NCBI GenBank assembly: GCA_902468695.1
Contig: CABQZS010000072.1
Coordinates: forward strand, 1 to 7,021
DNA from: an uncultured Collinsella sp.
Lineage (GTDB): Bacteria; Actinomycetota; Coriobacteriia; Coriobacteriales; Coriobacteriaceae
Direction: 5' to 3'
DNA length: 7,021 bases
Part shown: one piece after another, positions 4,564 through 7,021 of the stretch
How the letters are laid out: each line of letters starts with the position of its first letter
Numbering within the stretch: the first letter of the stretch is position 1
The notes under the pieces: generated by a model
The model's input: only the letters and a program-made list of their open reading frames with translations
Databases searched by the model: none
What the model was told of the DNA's origin: nothing
Made by a program: the position numbers and the translations under genes

Positions 4564-7021
4564 CTACCCGCGGTTGCGGACGCGGCTGTAGGGCGTATCC
4601 ACCATGGGCAGATTTGGACGCAGCTTGCCGTCAAACGTGCGGTAGGCGTTCTGTACGGCGGGCGCCGTGGGGATCGTTGCGATCTCGCCGATGCCCTTGC
4701 CGCCGTACGCCACAGGCAGCAGCTCGTCCTTCTCCACGTAGATGGCGTGGATATCCGGAATCTCGGGCGCACGGAACAGCCCGAGCGTGCCGTACCTGGC
4801 CTGGGGCACGCAGTCCTTGAGCGGCCAGTCCTCGGTAAGCGCATAGCCCATACCCATGAGCACGCCGCCTTCGATCTGACCCTGGATGGAGATGGGGTTG
4901 ACCACCTTGCCGGAATCGTGTGCGGCATAGACCTCGCTCACGCGGCCGTCATCGTCCAGAATGGCCACGTGCGTGGCAAAGCCGTAGCAGATGTGACTCT
5001 TGGGATTGGGAACGTCGGCGCCCAGCTTGTCGGTCGGCTCCAGATACACGTAGCCAAACTCGCATCCCTCGAGCGCCTTGATGGCGGCCGCGGGATCCTG
5101 GGGATGCATGCCCTGGCCGGCGACGAGTTCCTGCGTGCGCAGCTGGTAGGCGCGACCGTCGTCGTACTCGATCTTGACACCGTCACCATGCGCGCTCACG
5201 GGAGCATCGGGTGCGGGCTTGCCGGCCTCGATGCCAACCATGGCATCGCGCAGCAGGAAAGCGGCACCGCGCACGGCCTCGCCGGTCACGACCGTCTGAC
5301 GCGAACCAGACGTGGTGCCGGAGTCGGGAGCGTTCTCGGTAGAGCACTCGCCGTTGGCAATACAGTAAAGCGGCAGACCGCATGCCTCGGCAACGTCCTG
5401 CAAAAAGACCGTGTTGCAGCCCTGGCCGATGTCGGACGTGGCGGCATAGACCACGGCCACGCCGTTCTCGACGCGAATCTTGCAGCGGCCGGCATCGGGC
5501 AGGCCAACGCCCACGCCAGCGTTCTTCATGGCGCAGGCGATACCGGCGTGTCCGGGATGCGCATAGTAGGCATCCTTGACCTCGAGCAGTGTCTCCTTCA
5601 GCGCCGTGGAGCAGTCGGCAATCTGGCCGTTGGGCAAAACCTCGCCCGGCTCGATGGCGTTTCTGTAGCGAATCTCCCACGGATCCAGGCCGACCTTCTC
5701 TGCCAGCAGGTCGATCAGGCTCTCGAGCGCAAACTCGGACTGGCAAACGCCAAAGCCGCGGAACGCACCGGCGGGCGGGTTGTTGGTGTAGTAGCCAAAG
5801 CCGCGAATGTCGGTGTTCTGGTACTTGTAGGGGCCGACGGCATGCGTGCAGGCGCGCTCGAGCACCGGGCCGCACAGCGACGCGTAGGCGCCGGTGTCAA
5901 AGTTGATCTCGCAATCCAGACCGGTAAAGTTGCCCTCGGCGTCGCAACCCAGTGTAAAGGTACCGTCCATGGCGTGGCGCTTGGGATGGAATGCAAGCGA
6001 CTCGGCACGCGTGAGCTTGCACTTCACAGGACGCTGGAGCTTATATGCGGCAAGCGCGGCCAGGTGTTGGATGGACACGTCCTCCTTGCCGCCAAAGCCG
6101 CCGCCCACGAGCATGGTCTCGACGACCACGCGCTCGGGCTCGCTATCCCAGCCAAACATGTGGGCGCACTCTTTGCGCGTATCGTAGGCACCCTGGTCGG
6201 TCGACTGCACCTTGACGCCGTTCTTGTACGGGAAGGCAACGGCACACTCGGGCTCCAAGAAGGCATGCTCGGTAAAGGGCGTGGTAAAGCGCTGTGTCAC
6301 GGTAAACGCGCTCTCTGCCAGCGCCTTGGCGGCGTCGCCGCGCGTCACATGACGGCTCTGGCACACGTTGTCCTTGAGCTCCACTGTGTTGCCGAAGGCA
6401 AAGAAGCTGTCATGCAGGCGCGGGGCGTCGGCGGCCCTGGCCTCGACAATGTTGCGCACGGGCTCCAGCGGCTCGTAGTCAATCTTTACGAGCTTCTTGG
6501 CCTTCTCGAGCGTCGCCTCGTCCTCGGCGACCACCAGCACGATGGCATCGCCCACGCAGCGGGTGATATCGCCCTGGGCGATCATGACGTCCCAGTCCTG
6601 GATAAGGTGGCCGACCTGGTTGACCGGCACGTCCTCGGCGCGCAGGATGCCCACCACACCGGGCAGGGCCTCGGCCTTGGAGGTATCGATGGAGAGCACG
6701 CGGGCGCGCGGATACTTGGAGCGCACGGCGCTGGCGTAGGTCAGACCCGGCTGATCGAGCTCGTCGATGTCGTCGGGATATTTGCCCTCGCCGAGCACCT
6801 TCTTGCGCACGTCAATACGGAAGGCGCGCTTGCCCACGCCGTAGTCGTCGCCGCGCTCCAGATCCTCGTCGATCTGCTTTTCGCCACGGAGCACCGCAGC
6901 TGCCAGCGAGATGCCCTCGATAATCTTTTTGTAGCCGGTGCAGCGGCAAACATTGCCGCGGATGGCGTACTTGATCTGCTCCTCGGTAGGCTCGGGATCC
7001 TCGGCGATGAGCGCTGCACCC
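4564..7021 (-). CDS. xdh: selenium-dependent xanthine dehydrogenase / XdhD-like molybdenum hydroxylase (5' end beyond right edge)
   Basis: The frame is open from the right edge to TAG at 4566-4564: 818 visible residues. Residues 1-42 are the end of a [2Fe-2S] domain, with CRCTG at 25-29 supplying two cluster cysteines. Fused to it is a full xanthine-dehydrogenase-type molybdopterin subunit. Moco-site motifs are STDQGAYD (Q276), VGGGFGGKE (306-313), GAFRGFG (R421), SGSRQTVVTG (from 571) and GKGIGE (E779, aligned with the catalytic Glu of the family). The fusion of iron-sulfur and molybdenum domains without a visible FAD domain matches the selenium-dependent XDH/XdhD group. These enzymes carry labile selenium rather than selenocysteine, and no in-frame TGA is seen. 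A GTG at 6894 could be mistaken for the start but is internal. Expected activity is hydroxylation of a purine such as xanthine or hypoxanthine, or the reverse direction. Roughly 110-130 N-terminal residues are missing. The specific substrate is inferred. Confidence 0.92.
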   Translation of the reverse strand, partial: GAALIAEDPEPTEEQIKYAIRGNVCRCTGYKKIIEGISLAAAVLRGEKQIDEDLERGDDYGVGKRAFRIDVRKKVLGEGKYPDDIDELDQPGLTYASAVRSKYPRARVLSIDTSKAEALPGVVGILRAEDVPVNQVGHLIQDWDVMIAQGDITRCVGDAIVLVVAEDEATLEKAKKLVKIDYEPLEPVRNIVEARAADAPRLHDSFFAFGNTVELKDNVCQSRHVTRGDAAKALAESAFTVTQRFTTPFTEHAFLEPECAVAFPYKNGVKVQSTDQGAYDTRKECAHMFGWDSEPERVVVETMLVGGGFGGKEDVSIQHLAALAAYKLQRPVKCKLTRAESLAFHPKRHAMDGTFTLGCDAEGNFTGLDCEINFDTGAYASLCGPVLERACTHAVGPYKYQNTDIRGFGYYTNNPPAGAFRGFGVCQSEFALESLIDLLAEKVGLDPWEIRYRNAIEPGEVLPNGQIADCSTALKETLLEVKDAYYAHPGHAGIACAMKNAGVGVGLPDAGRCKIRVENGVAVVYAATSDIGQGCNTVFLQDVAEACGLPLYCIANGECSTENAPDSGTTSGSRQTVVTGEAVRGAAFLLRDAMVGIEAGKPAPDAPVSAHGDGVKIEYDDGRAYQLRTQELVAGQGMHPQDPAAAIKALEGCEFGYVYLEPTDKLGADVPNPKSHICYGFATHVAILDDDGRVSEVYAAHDSGKVVNPISIQGQIEGGVLMGMGYALTEDWPLKDCVPQARYGTLGLFRAPEIPDIHAIYVEKDELLPVAYGGKGIGEIATIPTAPAVQNAYRTFDGKLRPNLPMVDTPYSRVRNRG

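Noticed and set aside
4086..4928. Minus-strand frame spanning the end of xdh, the terminator and the IS remnant
   Set aside because: It crosses a strong intrinsic terminator and overlaps two better-supported features; no recognisable domain.
4564..7021. Selenocysteine in the molybdenum hydroxylase
   Set aside because: The frame has no in-frame TGA; this family uses a labile selenium ligand instead.
1..7021. tRNA, rRNA, CRISPR array or known riboswitch
   Set aside because: No cloverleaf, regularly spaced repeats or recognisable riboswitch core was seen in the intergenic regions on either strand.

Overview
This window looks like part of a GC-rich anaerobic actinobacterial chromosome, most likely a gut member of the Coriobacteriia such as Collinsella. 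That placement is inferred from the strong G/C third-position bias, the style of the proteins and an IS3-type transposase fragment. I could not run a database search, so it is not proven.

Layout from left to right. On the minus strand lie the 5' part of ygeY, an M20-family metallohydrolase cut by the left edge, and dpaL/ygeX, a PLP-dependent 2,3-diaminopropionate ammonia-lyase. They are separated by about 240 bp that hold a large imperfect palindrome. A 277-bp divergent intergenic region follows, carrying two identical-arm palindromes (AACAAA-N3-TTTGTT) and further nested inverted repeats. On the plus strand come a YheO-like PAS/HTH transcriptional regulator, then a single-pass membrane protein of unknown function with its own TATAAT box. 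Next is a truncated, codon-biased IS3-family transposase remnant. The right 2.5 kb is a minus-strand gene, open at the right edge, for a fused [2Fe-2S]/molybdopterin hydroxylase of the selenium-dependent xanthine dehydrogenase/XdhD type. It ends at a strong intrinsic terminator.

How the parts fit. dpaL, ygeY and XdhD-like hydroxylases belong to the E. coli ygeW-ygeX-ygeY/xdhD/ssnA/ygfK gene set. That set has been tied to orphan-selD, selenium-dependent molybdenum hydroxylases and to anaerobic purine and uric acid breakdown in gut bacteria. The likely scheme is that the molybdenum enzyme hydroxylates or otherwise acts on a purine, while DpaL and YgeY handle small amino-acid-like intermediates (2,3-diaminopropionate and a related amide or carbamoyl compound) further down. 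The PAS/HTH regulator, divergent from dpaL and next to symmetric repeats, is the natural candidate for local control. The membrane protein and IS remnant separate xdh from the rest and have no evident catalytic role in the pathway.

The most useful new leads are the paired operator-like palindromes, the 118-bp palindromic element between dpaL and ygeY, and the regulator itself as an uncharacterised controller of purine catabolism.
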